Positions 51,569 to 62,844 of a stretch of 64,000 nucleotides of DNA are shown one piece after another. Source of the DNA: Muricea muricata (taxonomy: Eukaryota; Cnidaria; Anthozoa; Malacalcyonacea; Plexauridae); assembly GCA_963855995.1 (NCBI GenBank), contig OY979717.1, positions 66,163,855 through 66,227,854 of the forward strand, given 5' to 3'. The notes beneath the pieces were generated by a model. That model was not told the origin of the DNA. It made no database searches and saw only the letters and a program-made list of their open reading frames with translations. The position numbers and the translations under genes are program-made. Numbering within the stretch: position 1 is the first letter of the stretch; each line of letters opens with the position of its first letter.

Positions 51569-52018
51569 TTGTGCCCCCCTCCCATACCATCATTTTTATT
51601 GAACTATTCCAAAGGAACTTCAGGAGTTCGCTTATATGCTTTATCTCTAATCAAACGGGAAACATATCATACTGTTGCAAGAAAATTATGGAAGAAACAC
51701 AAATCAAAATGCAATTCACGAGGATTTGAAAACACTAGAAGATTGCTTAGCGGAATTCAGGACAGTGTTGACAGTGAATCCATGCTAAGCACGAGAGGAA
51801 AAAAAGGACGAAGGCGAAGCAGTCGAGCGGGAACTGCTAAGCGAAAACCGAAGCGCAGAAAATGTGGAAAGGGTACGCAATGTTTTTGTAAAAAGCCCAT
51901 CTATATGCGAAAATGTGCGAATTATTCTTCCTTTCCACATGCAATTATAACTCCCAAGCAATGTATTAATGTCGTTCCTAATGTGCAAAATGCTACATCG
52001 CATTTGATTAACAGCTGA
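51569..52018 (+). CDS. possible exon or gene remnant of unknown identity, 149-residue open frame
   Basis: The longest plus-strand open frame outside hedgehog and the LINE. It is unusually rich in basic residues: a run around residues 76-97 (RGKKGRRRSSRAGTAKRKPK) and a Cys cluster (RRKCGKGTQCFCKK). A pyrimidine-rich stretch ending TTCCAAAG at about 51617 could act as a splice acceptor, so the true start may be inside the frame. I do not recognise the family; the basic, Cys-containing tail is reminiscent of secreted heparin-binding factors, which is only an impression. Chance or a decayed exon is equally possible. Confidence 0.25.
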   Translation: MCPPPIPSFLLNYSKGTSGVRLYALSLIKRETYHTVARKLWKKHKSKCNSRGFENTRRLLSGIQDSVDSESMLSTRGKKGRRRSSRAGTAKRKPKRRKCGKGTQCFCKKPIYMRKCANYSSFPHAIITPKQCINVVPNVQNATSHLINS

Positions 52019-52542
52019 TCCACTAAATGGATTGTGGACAGTTTTAAACCACACATGTATGCGAGACAAAGTTTGAAATGTTCCTCCTTCACCCGGATCT
52101 GGCGGAACCAGCACCGTGACAAGATACGATAAATTCATTGGTGAGATGTATTGGCTAGGCAATGCATTAAAATCACCAGCTATAAACCTCTGGACTATAA
52201 TTCGAGTATTTCGGCTCTAATAATTCCTTGGTATTGAATTAGATAAATAGATACTTCAATTTCACCCAATAATATTGAAACCTTAAGGCTTTTTATTTAA
52301 GACCCCTAGTCTTAGTTTTAATCATTAATAAAATTATGCCAATTATGCCAGAATATGTTTACAAGAAAGATGCATAAAAATTAATGTTTTCACTGAAATT
52401 GACTGCTTGAATACAAGTGATAAAGTAGACAAAACTATATGTGTGAGCATTAGTGATAAAGTACATAAACTATGTCATTGAATACAGAATAATTATCGAA
52501 TATTTTTTGGTAGATTTTACTTCCGGTGGAATTTTTTTAAAC

Positions 52543-52727
52543 CAGGATCGTAAGTAGAGCGTTAATTTGGGGATTCGAAGTGTGTATTTCATATATTCTT
52601 TTTCTGCCGAATTTGGCAACGAATTTGTTTTGAAATCAACTCTAATGAAAAAGGATTTCAAAAGAAATTCGTTGGGCTGAACTGGAATATATGAATGCCT
52701 CCAAATAATACTCTGCTTATGTCATGC
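52543..52727. mobile_element. MITE family C, copy 1
   Basis: Begins CAGGATCGTAAGTAGAGCGTTAATT. The internal part shares GAATATATGAAT, TTCAAAAGAAATTCGTTGGGC and ATTTC.. with copy 2 at 55376. The 3' terminus is decayed (about ATACTCTGCTTATGTCATG). Non-coding. Confidence 0.65.
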
Positions 52728-54882
52728 AACTATAAGTTTTGCAAACCTTCTTGGCAGACAACATGGATTTATAGCACTTCGGACTAACGCGCATAGCATT
52801 TCATAATCGTTTTCATTTGGGATATACATGTACTGTTCACATTTAAACAATTTCCACCGTGCTCTTTTTCTTCTTATCAACTTGTTTAAGTCGTTAATTT
52901 AAATTACATGGTTCAGTTTTTTATCTTTTGGCTCGTCAATCTTAGGGGCTTCAGACATTACATGAGATAACACATGAGAGGAGACAAAGTAATGGATAGC
53001 TTTCGATCTGTTCACTCTTTTGGATAGTTATATTTACAGTTTTCTGGCTTATGTAAGAGAGTTTGTGACTTCGCTGTATGAAAAAATGATTAATATTGAA
53101 TATTGACCCATCATCTTGAACACTCGCTGTGAGTAGTCCAACAGTCGTTCTTCTGATACGCAGGACGTGTCCGAAAAACTTGACGGGAAAATCTATTACC
53201 TTCTGTTTTCCTCTTATGCGCACTGGAGCATGTTAATCTGTTGTTGTTAGCATTGACGTTTTCTCGTGACTCTCCTCCGCAGTGGCTTTTTGGTTTTACA
53301 AGGTATGATGCCTTTACGCCTCTGCCACATATTAATGTTTTTGAGATCCGGATTTGCATGTATTAAATTCATTTAAAATGTAATAAATCCGAAAAGCATG
53401 TACATTTTCTACCCATAACCTTCGTTATCAATATGTGGAAAAACGTCATGTAAGAGTAATGAAAAGGCACTAACTTATGAAATTAAAACAGGCTCTGTGG
53501 AGATGTGGAGGAGATAAACAGTTTGAGGACTAGAAGGAAGGTACTACTAGGATTGCCGATATAGGAATTGAGGATATTAACAGGATCAAGTTATTTTCTT
53601 TATCCTGAGGAACCTGAGGAAGTTTATCTATATATAGATACCAATTTTTCTTCTATTTCAGAAATGCTTGACTCTGCACATTTGTAGGAAATTTTTGAAG
53701 ATCGATGTAGCTAGATGTCATTGAATAGCAACGCTGCTGCAGTTTTCTGCTATGAATTTCGTCTGTTGGCTACTCCATCCATTTTACTCTACCATATTAC
53801 GAATGAAATTCAAATTTCCTGCGCCAATAATTAACCTCCACGTGAACAAACCTCACGTCTTTGCAAATTGAAACGTCATAATCATATAGTAACAATTCAT
53901 CATTTTGTTTGGTAATCATAGCCTTTTTCATGAAATCTGGCAATATATGTCAGCATTATATTCTTGAGGGCATAGACAATCACGAGCAGAAATTATAAGA
54001 CTTTACTTGTTTCAAATGTTTTTTTTTTTCATTTTGACAAGTCTATGCTCGTATACTTTTCAATTTATGACTCATCCCCCCCCCCCCTCCCCATTCACAA
54101 TGTTAAGGACATCTTATTCAGTAAACCATCTGGTCCTATATCGCCACAACAACATTTCTGTGGGAGGAAGAAGGAAGAAAAGCCAAGTCTCAAACATTTT
54201 TGCACGAGATTGTTGATGGTTCTGAAGACTAGGCGATAGGTTAGATTTTTGACAATGATAATTGTGCCATATTTTTATTTTAGTGTCAACAGGATCGTAG
54301 GTGAAGGGGTTATGATTTAATTGGACCAGAATTATTCGAATAGATAATCTTCCTTTGGCACGACTGATGAAGATAATCCTCATGGATGATAATGCACCAC
54401 ACCATGCCGGGTAAGCAAGAGCATTATTTCCTAAATCTCCTGGGTCATCGTAATCCGAATAATTTATTGCGTAAAACTTGTCGGTTTGAAAAATTCATTT
54501 TTAAAAAAATCATACCTGAAGCCATTTAAAAGGAAGACTATTTTCAAGGGAGACTTTTTCACTTGGCAAATTTGTTCGCGGAACAGAAAAAAGTAGGAAC
54601 GGTTTCTACTTGTTTCTGGCGACTTTTTTGCCAACCAAAACAATTGTTACAAACACGTTGACGAATTCTTATTTTCGTTTTGCGTCGCTCGAACAAAGTC
54701 GCCAAGTGGAAAATAAGCTTAAAATATGACTGAAAATGTTTAAAATTATTTGTAATGTACTCGTAATTCAAGTTATCGAAGCATATTTAATAACAAACCT
54801 CACAGCATGCATCTGCGGTACTACAAAGTTTTTAAGTTTTACATTGGTGACAAAAACGATCAACTGCCTTAATCTGGCTCAT
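52728..54882. other. no recognisable gene
   Basis: AT-rich DNA with a short C-run at 54075-54086. No coding family recognised. Confidence 0.5.
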
Positions 54883-55081
54883 CCGATCCGAACGTTGTAA
54901 CCCAGTAAGATTATTATCAGATTATCGTATCAGATACATTATTGGGATTATCACGGTTGGGGTTAGGGTTGTTCTCTGGGTCAGGGGTCATTTTATATGC
55001 ATGAAATGACAATTCCAATAAGTATTGGAAATATCAAACGTTGTAACCAGTAATTTTGCTGGGTTACAACGTTCAGATCGG
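54883..55081. mobile_element. MITE with CCGAACGTTGTAACCCAG ends
   Basis: The left end CCGATCCGAACGTTGTAACC and the complement of the right end CCGATCTGAACGTTGTAACC match at 24 of 26 positions through CCAGTAA/CCAGCAA. A third AACGTTGTAACCAG copy lies inside at about 55037-55051, making the right end itself a hairpin. 199 bp, non-coding. Confidence 0.75.
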
Positions 55082-55375
55082 TTGTCTGGCTAAATGTCTA
55101 CATGTAGCTGCACTTTCACATTTATTTCCTCAACTTTCAACTATCACTTCAACTACGTTACCAAGCGAAATGTCTATTTTGCGCACGTTCATTTATCCTT
55201 GGTCAAAACTTTAATTTTTCTGCTATGATACCAATTACTAATAACTAACAAATATTGTGTCAAGTATAATTAGGTGTGAATGCTGATTACATCACTCAGC
55301 CATCTGTATTTCTTCCGTAACAGCCTATACAAACAGATGTTGGCGTATAAATAAAGGCATGCAATGACACACATT

Positions 55376-55547
55376 CAGGGACGTAAATAGAGCGTTAATT
55401 GGGAGGTATTGCTTTATTTGTGTTCTGTCCGACGTAATTCTTTTGAAATCTGTTGTCATCAGAGTCGATTTCAAATGAAATTCGTCGGGCAGAGCGCGAA
55501 TATATGAATATACCCCCCCTCTAATTAACGCTCTAGATTCGTCCCTG
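55376..55547. mobile_element. MITE family C, copy 2
   Basis: Left end CAGGGACGTAAATAGAGCGTTAATT and the complement of the right end CAGGGACGAATCTAGAGCGTTAATT match well over 25 bp. The outer CAGGG is typical of hAT-like ends, and the flanks (CACACATT, TGTACATT) agree at five of eight positions. Non-coding. Confidence 0.75.
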
Positions 55548-56399
55548 TGTACATTATGTAATAAGATGGGAAAATATATCATAACTGGGAAAAAATTGAA
55601 AAGGCGTAGCATGGAAATGCCGTACTCATTGGTACGTGTTTTGCCAGAATCTATGGCTTTGCCAGACATTTTCCAAAGTATGGAATTATACAATTAACAT
55701 GGATAATGCTCTCTTTTTCCAAGGTCCCCACAATTTCCATATTATTTATTTATTTTAATTTAACAAAAAATTTTTTTCTTTGATAATTGGTAGATCTTGC
55801 AAACGTCGTACCCAGTCTCTCATCTGGACGCTGTAATAAGAGAACCTTGCAACAGTTGGTCATCTTCCTTCATAGAGGAGCGTAGAGAAGAGAGCCTGAG
55901 TACGAGGTAGGCAAACGTCGCCTTTTAAAAAACACAATAGAGACCTTTAGATTGGCGTTTACGGCAAACGGCAAACCTGAGAGACGTCCTTTGAGAGTGG
56001 AAATAAAACTTGTGACCGTGAAATGTTTTAGCTGTACGATTTATTAATAAGAATAAATACACTGCACATAGACAAGTCGTTCGATCACAGACACTTGCTG
56101 ACTGACGTCAATGATTTTTCTGCTTACATGGCTTCACGTTTGAATTGTGGCGTTTTATGTTTGAATTTTACAATTGAACTGCTGGACATGCTCATAGCGG
56201 CTCCCTACAAACGTCAACTCGAACGTCAAGCAATTGAGGCCCTAAACTATTATTCGTCAGGGATACCTTTCGGTGGCCATACAAATACATCGTGCATTTT
56301 CTTCATCATACTGTTAAATATACAGAGTGTATCAGAAAAAAGGTAATTGAATTTTGGAATGCTCTATGGCGTTTATTATTTATTATTATATAGACTGCC
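55548..56399. other. no recognisable gene
   Basis: AT-rich DNA; no supported feature. Confidence 0.45.
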
Positions 56400-57045
56400 A
56401 TTGGATATTAAGAATTCTGTTATCTGATTGGATCACTACTAGTAGATATTAGCTCATATCCTACTAGCAGAGAAAACAAGATGTCGGTCGAAAGTTTTTC
56501 GATCGCAAGAAATCTTATCATTTTGGCAGCCTTTCTTGGCCATACGTACAATACATAAACTTTGATAAGATTTTGGAAGGTTAGTACTTGATTTAAATGT
56601 CACCCAAACAAGCATAAAATACAGCTTTTTACGAATTGATAGTGAATAAGTCTCCCGAAAGCTGGAAAAGATATAATTGTTTTGAATTGCTATAATAACA
56701 AAAACTGTGCTCAATTTTGAGGTAAACAACGTTTGTTTCGCCCAAAACATTCATATTTTTTAAGAATTTGAAACTTTTGGCAAAACTTGTTTGGAACATA
56801 ATCTTAAATATGTAAGTAGTGTTTTATGCGGTATTAGCTGAAGTTGTTTACATTGCTAAACTGACTAGTAGGTATATTTTATTAAAATATAACTGCACTG
56901 GGAAGTTTTTTTTGTGGCAGTTGTTGTCTATATAATAAAACAGTTATTCTACTCACTCTCGTCGTATATGAGCGATAGCAGACTCGGTGCTACGCACGTC
57001 TTAGGCTATCAGCTCATATACGACTCGAGTTCGTAGAATAAGTGT
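56400..57045. repeat. two-hairpin repeat family, distant copy 4
   Basis: Left part reads ATTCTGTTATCTGATTGGAT followed by a CTACTAGTAGATATTAGCTC-type hairpin. The right part (56942-57040) is a long hairpin pairing TTATTCTACTCACTCTCGTC with its complement and, inside, GTATATGAGCGATAGC with GCTATCAGCTCATATAC around a GTGCTACGCAC-like loop. The architecture matches copies 1-3 although the sequence differs. The spacer is longer and holds a 98-residue minus-strand open frame of unknown nature (56454-56750). Confidence 0.5.
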
Positions 57046-57836
57046 TAAATAAATACACAGACATCATTCTCTTGCAGTCGAAAAGACCAGTCTTTTACCT
57101 TTCGATTTCACCATTTTTGTGAAATTTGGAGACAAATTTACCAAATAAGAATCAAATGAAAATAACCGTTCGAAAACGCGTATTTTCACCGCAATTGACC
57201 ATAACGAAAAAGTTGGTAGCAAGTACACTTTACCAGAATGTATTTCTGGCATCAAGTAAAAACGACAGAAAAAAGATGCCAAGAAAAACACCTAAGGACA
57301 TAAAACTTTGACAAAACAAAAACTAACCTCCTTTTTAATGCTTGTCATTCAATAGCTTTTTGTAACGATTTCCGACCGCGATGCATTGTGGTAATAAGTA
57401 CATCTGGTATCTTTTTCCTTAGGGTTAATTAACGTCGCTAATAAGATGCATTAATTTTACTACATCAGCTAAAATTCGTAAATTTTAATACCCATTCGAT
57501 TTTAAAATAACAGTGGCATTCAAAAGCTAAAAGCCTGGCCTGTCAAACTGCGAAAAATATTCCTGTATGTGAAGTCAAGCGCTAGTCCGCACATTCTAAT
57601 TGACGCGTCGTTTCGTGCTAGTCCCTTCGCCCGTGCCATAGATAAACAACACAAATCTCGATTCTTAACTCAATCGGATCATTTATAGTGTTAAGACTGG
57701 ATATTGCATGATAATAAAATGGGAACGAGAAATTGTCTGCGAGTGAGTATATAATTCTCATTTACTGACCGGGAACGAGAGGGTTTTACTGAGATGTAAC
57801 CCGAAGTAATGCAACCTCATTCCCAGAGCATGTTCC
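57046..57836. other. no recognisable gene
   Basis: AT-rich flank of the LINE. The phrase GGGAACGAGA occurs at about 57721 and 57771, a small duplication. Confidence 0.45.
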
Positions 57837-58712
57837 TTGCTTGGGGATTGGGGAATTAGTTATAAATTCCTTTTTCATACCATCAGTTCGTGGGCTACAA
57901 TTGTAGCCTACAATTTGTTCAGACTTGATCGCCTTCATAAAAGGGGCGGCGGCGTTTGCGCCTATGTTCGGAAAGAACTAAAAGCTTCCGTATTAAAAGA
58001 ACTTTCGGAGATTTCTGAAACAGATTTCCATCAACTTTGGATAAAAGTTCAATGCAAAAAATTCAAATCACTTTTAATATGTGTTTTTGAGATCTTTTTT
58101 AAACATAATTACATACAAGCTCTCATATGGAAAACATTTATTCTCGGGGATCTGAACTGCAACTTGTTAAAGACTAGCCGGGAACAGAAAGCACTGAACG
58201 ATGTATCCACTGAACTAAACGTCACACAAATTATCAATGATCCAACTAGAATAACAAATACTTGCCACTCACTAATTGACGTCATTCTCACCTCGTCCTC
58301 AAAACTTGTACGCGAAAGTGGTGTGTTAAATAACACAATTAGGGACCATCTACCAGTTTACGCCATTCTGAAATTGAGACCACCTAAGAAAGTATCATCT
58401 TTCGTTACCGTGCGTAGTTACAAGCACTATAACCCCTCGTCATTGTCTTCTGACCTCGCTTCAAACTCAGATCGTCTCTTGTCTATTCTATTGGAACATG
58501 ACGTGAAACTTAAGTTAAAAATCTTTAACGACATATTTTACTCTGTCCTGGAAGTGCATGCACCAATAAAGATCGTAAAAATTCGTAGCCGATCATGCCC
58601 GTATATCACGCGTGAAATTAAAGACATGAGGGATAGAGATCGATTACACCGCCGTTTCCTACAAACTCGCGATAACAGCGATTGGAACGATTACAAAGAG
58701 TATCATAACTAA
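57837..58712 (+). pseudogene. LINE ORF2, endonuclease part
   Basis: Open frame of 291 codons. GGGVCAYVRKELKASVL marks the endonuclease fold, then FILGDLNCNLL (the G-D-x-N catalytic motif), then SLIDVILTSS and the terminal catalytic IRDHLPVYAIL (the usual D-H motif). The stretch between LLICVF and FILGDLN looks rearranged compared with related elements, where an RPP-type motif is expected. Downstream DRDRLHRRFLQTRDNSDWNDYK is the usual linker. It ends at a stop (58710-58712) in mid linker. Confidence 0.88.
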
Positions 58713-58976
58713 GTTAAAATCACACTAAGAAACGCTGCTACAACTCACACATTTAACGAAGTACAGAAACATAAGCACAACCCTCAGCGATAAATCGATA
58801 TATTCCGGGCAAGGAATCGCAAGTATATACCAGAGATAAAAAAGTAGTTGCTGATGAATTTGATCAATATTTCACATCCCTTGGAAGAAATGCTGCTGAA
58901 GGCGTAAGACATATAGCTGAAGACAATAACATTGATTTAATTAGTCCGTTATCAACGGCAATTCTTTATTCAACAA

Positions 58977-60573
58977 GTGAGCTATTTAATTAACTTTAAA
59001 CCAGTTACCTACACTGAAGTGCAACGTATCATCCTTTCAATGCCCTCAAACAAGTCACCTGGACTAGACAAGATACGTTTACGTGTTATTCAAGATAGTC
59101 TTCCTGTTATATTAGGCCCTCTCACGGACATAATAAATCGTTTACTCACTTCATCGACGTTTCCAGATGCTTAAAAATCCGCCGAAGTGATACCATTGCT
59201 TAAAGAAGGCGACCATGAGTTGGCATCAAACAATTGACCACTTTCACTTCTTGTTGTCGCTTCAAAAATATGTAAAAGGGTAGTTCTTAACCAACTTAGC
59301 ACCTACTTGGCCGAAAATAATCGCTTGTCCTCACACCAGAGTGGAAACAGAAAATATCATTCCACTGAAACCATCAGCATCATGGCAACCGACTGTATTC
59401 TTGATGCAATGGACAAGAAGATGTTGGCTGCTTTGGTCCTGTTAGATCTATCCAAGGCGTTCGACAGTGTTAGTCACGCAATTTTGACATAAACATAAAC
59501 TAAGTTGTATTGGTGTTTCCCCTGATGCAGTGAAATGGTTCGTCAGTTATCTTTGTGGTAGATCTCAATTTGTACGTATTGGCACAAAAATATCTTCTTC
59601 ACTTCCGATCACTCATGGTGTGCCGCAGGGTGCAATTCTATCACCTTTATTATTTTGTATCTATACGAATGATCTACCATCAACCACTGAATCATGTAGA
59701 CTTGATTCTTACGTAGATGACTCTAAAGCGTTACTGTCTTTTTCCGTCGAAGACATAGAACAAGCAACTTGTAATTTGCAATCGGATCTCAACAGAATCG
59801 GAAGGTGGTGCTTGGCGAACCAAGTACTTATTAACCCAGGAAAAACAAAATTTCTCTTAATTGGAACACTCCAGCTGATGCAATCTATCCCACCGGACAT
59901 ATCGTTAAATCTCCTAGGAGAAACCATCACGCCAGTTTCGTCTGCCAAGGACATAGGTGTATTTTTGGACGCACACTTGACATATGACTTTCATATTACT
60001 AAACTGGTTTCATCGTGTATGTCAACATTATGTCAAATAAACCGTGTTAAAGATAGTTTTGACAGTGATACACTCTCATTAGTAATTGAAGCTCTAGTTA
60101 TTAGCAAGCTTTTATACTGCTCCTCCGTTTGGTCAAATACTTCCTTTGTGAATTTGAAAAAACTCCAGGCAGTACAGAACTTTGCTTATGGTATAATCAC
60201 AAATACCAAAAAGTACAGGTACGATCATATTACATCAGTTCTACAAAAACTTGGATGGCTACCTATTGAACAACTATTATTGTTTAAAGATACAATAATG
60301 GTTTATAAGTGTATTAACAACCTTGCACCCAATTATTTATGTGACAAGTTTAGAAAACGATCCGAGTTACACGATCACCCAATGCGCATCAAGATCTGCT
60401 CAACACTCCATTCTATAGAACTGCAGCAGGACAGAGAACGTTTCAATACAGAGGAACAAAACTTTGGAACAATTTAAAATGCGAACTTAAAAATATTCCA
60501 ACAATAAGTAGTTTTAAGAAAAAATTTAAATTTTTAGAAACATTTAAAAAAAAATCATATAAAAAAATATGGT
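58977..60573 (+). pseudogene. LINE ORF2, reverse transcriptase part
   Basis: Successive fragments carry the RT motifs: SNKSPGLDKI, then LVLLDLSKAFDSVSH (motif A, first catalytic Asp), GVPQGAILSPLLF (motif B) and the catalytic YVDD at 59710-59721, then the thumb and C-terminal LAPNYLCDKFRKRSELHDHP. A frameshift near 60410 separates the last fragment (TKLWNNLKCELKNIP, ending about 60573). Stops at 59172 and 59490 interrupt the fingers and palm. Most like L2/CR1 RTs of cnidarians and other invertebrates. Confidence 0.92.
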
Positions 60574-60720
60574 AAATCCAAATATTGTGATATAGTATCA
60601 GTTATTTTAACATAGTACTTGATATAGTTTTATTTATTACTTTAATATTGTTGTAATTTTATGCTGAAAAGCTCAATCGGGAGCATATCATTAAATATCA
60701 TATCATTAAATATCATATCA

Positions 60721-61326
60721 AGAGCGAAACTGGCCGAAAAGTCTCCCTGCTGAATTTATTTAAATCTCCCACATACTGGTTTTCCCCTAAGACTCTTTCA
60801 AACAGAGAGCATGCATTTCCACGTACAATATTTGAATTTCAAATATATAATTGTCATTGGGTAATTTTGCCCCTGAATGGCTAGATCCGAAGCAATTGGC
60901 TCAAGTATGGCTCTATAGCTTTCATTGCTAAGTCTAGTTTTTTTCCAAATAAATATTTCTCCTGTTTGGGTTGGCAGAAACAATTCACAGTCGGTAAGCA
61001 TCAGGAATTTTTCTTACTTTCTCAACATTTGTGGTGAGGCAGTTGCTGTCAGTGCCAGAGTTGAAAGAGAAGGGAAGAATGCCTTTAATAAGGGGAGATC
61101 TTTAAAGTTTGTCCTATAGTCTTCACCCCTAAAAATAGAATTTACTACCAACTTCGTATTAAATGTCCCATAATATGCCAATCATTAGTTAAAACAGACT
61201 GTCCAACACGTGATGTTCCCCCAGCGGGAAATTGACGATTTTGCTTACGTCATTCCGAACATTCGTAAATGAGGAACTAGTAGCCGAACTACAATTTTGT
61301 CTAATTTATGAATAAGGCACAGACAT
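60721..61326. other. no recognisable gene
   Basis: AT-rich spacer between the LINE tail and the MITE cluster. Confidence 0.45.
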
Positions 61327-61417
61327 TAAAAAACTAATACGGAAAGCAATATACTTTTATATTAGCTTTACCTTTGTTTATTGCATTGTGTGAATTGTTT
61401 TCCGTATTAGTTTTTTA
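61327..61417. mobile_element. very short TA-flanked MITE
   Basis: AAAAAACTAATACGGAAA at the left and its complement at the right form perfect 18-bp ends, extending to about 23 bp with one change. TA at each border (61327-61328, 61416-61417). Only about 90 bp in all. Confidence 0.75.
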
Positions 61418-61714
61418 TCTAACATGCACAAATGAGAAGCCAGTTAGAAACTTGTCGTGCAAATTACTCATAGGCGGTTTCCAAATCAACTACATCCACT
61501 AACTAAATAACAATTGTTAAAAATAAACTTACATAACAGTCCCGCTTTGTCGAGACGATTGATGCACAAACCACGATGTCCCAACAGCTGGGAAAAAATA
61601 CGAAAACGTTCGAAACATTGTCGAATTATTTTTTAAGTTTTCTCGACGAATACACAAAACCAACTGAGCGAGAGCATAATTTGCGCAACGTTTTACCTGT
61701 CCCAAATCGGAACT
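61418..61714. other. no recognisable gene
   Basis: AT-rich spacer. Confidence 0.45.
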
Positions 61715-62029
61715 ACAATCACTTTCAAAAGTACTTGGGACACTAGCAATTTTTCATGAAAAATCAACGTACACCGTTGATAATATCTATAAAATCCATA
61801 TTTTCCCCTCCCCGCCTCACACCGTTGATAATATCTATAAAATCCATATTTTCCCCTCCCCGCCTCCCCAATCAATGTTGGTTTCCCAACCTCAACACCC
61901 TAACGCATAATATGTTATGTTATGCTATGCTAGGTGGGTCACAAAATTGAGAAGGGGGCGCGGGGGGATGAATTATTTGTAAAAATGAGAAATTTCCCCA
62001 AGTGTCCCAACACTTTTGAAAATGATTGT
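61715..62029. mobile_element. MITE family D, copy 1, with internal 48-bp duplication
   Basis: Ends ACAATCACTTTCAAAAGTAC.. and the complement of ..ACTTTTGAAAATGATTGT form a terminal inverted repeat of about 28 bp that includes TTGGGACACT. Inside, a 48-bp unit (starting ACACCGTTGATAATATCT at 61771) is repeated in tandem at 61819. After that come CCCCTCCCCGCCTCCCC, CCAACCTCAACACCC and GGGGGCGCGGGGGG. Confidence 0.8.
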
Positions 62030-62408
62030 CTGAACATAATAGTGAAAGCGATTTTAAGCTTTGTGTGCGTAGACCAAATTTTTTGAAACCAAATCAACTT
62101 TCTGAATACAAGTATTGATATAAAGCAATAATGCTTGATAATTCCGCGCAAAAGTTTAAAACAGTTAATAATTAACAGAATCTGAATAAGAGTAAATAAA
62201 TCGTTAAATTTGGCAAAAGCACATTTTTTGTATTTGTGTTAATTTTTTATGTCTTGTATTTCAATTGCACAGATAAATACTTGAAAATCAGCAAAAGGAG
62301 ATGAAGATATGCATTTCATGTTTTGCTAAGCTTGTTTTGTGCAACGCGACGCTTGAAGTGCACTGAAATTGATCAGGCTTTCGGTACCGACAAATGCAAT
62401 GAAGTTAG

Positions 62409-62806
62409 CACGGTTCACACCACGATTCACACCAATATAAATTTAAATAACGAGCTACGTTTAATGTATTAAAACCCAACAAAGCAAAAAATAGTATGTT
62501 AACAATGTTTAGCATTGTGTTTGGCTAATTTTACGCAATAAAGTAATATTAAACATACGATTTTGCACGGTTCACAATTTGACCTATAAAATACACATGA
62601 TCTCATATTCTCATATTTGCACATTTGGTGTGAATCGTTTGATTTCATAATTTTTCATATACTTTGCATTACGTTAAAAGTTTAATGTCAGTATACATAA
62701 TGCTGGGATGCCCTTGCAAAGTTTCACGTGAAAAAACCTCGCCAAAAGCCTAAATTTTGTGTCCGAAATCTCTAAAAGATTTGCGTGAATCAAAGTGTGA
62801 ACCGTG
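62409..62806. mobile_element. MITE with CACGGTTCACAC termini
   Basis: Left end CACGGTTCACACCACGATTC and the complement of the right end CACGGTTCACACTTTGATTC match through CACG/CACC for about 25 bp. An inner pair (GCACGGTTCACAATTTG at about 62567, and GGTGTGAATCGTTTGA at about 62634) repeats the same motif, so it may be one element nested in another or a composite. It lies just downstream of the transposase relic. Confidence 0.55.
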
Positions 62807-62844
62807 AACATGCATGTTTAATTCATTGATGAAGTGATCATTTG

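Larger units (their letters stand above)
57837..60720 (+). mobile_element. L2/CR1-type LINE retrotransposon, 5'-truncated and decayed
   Basis: Contains, in order, the C-terminal part of an apurinic-type endonuclease, a linker, a reverse transcriptase and a 3' tail. The 3' tail has a small stem (GAAAAGCTCAATCGGGAGCA region, 60664-60690) followed by short tandem ATCATTAAAT units (about 60688-60720), the usual microsatellite end of CR1/L2 elements. The 5' UTR, any first ORF and the N-terminal endonuclease are missing. Stops and frameshifts break the frame at about 58710, 58790, 59172, 59490 and 60410, so it cannot encode a working protein. Confidence 0.9.

Noticed and set aside
54361..54372. CTGATGAAG as a hammerhead core
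   Set aside because: No stem II and no GAAA follows.
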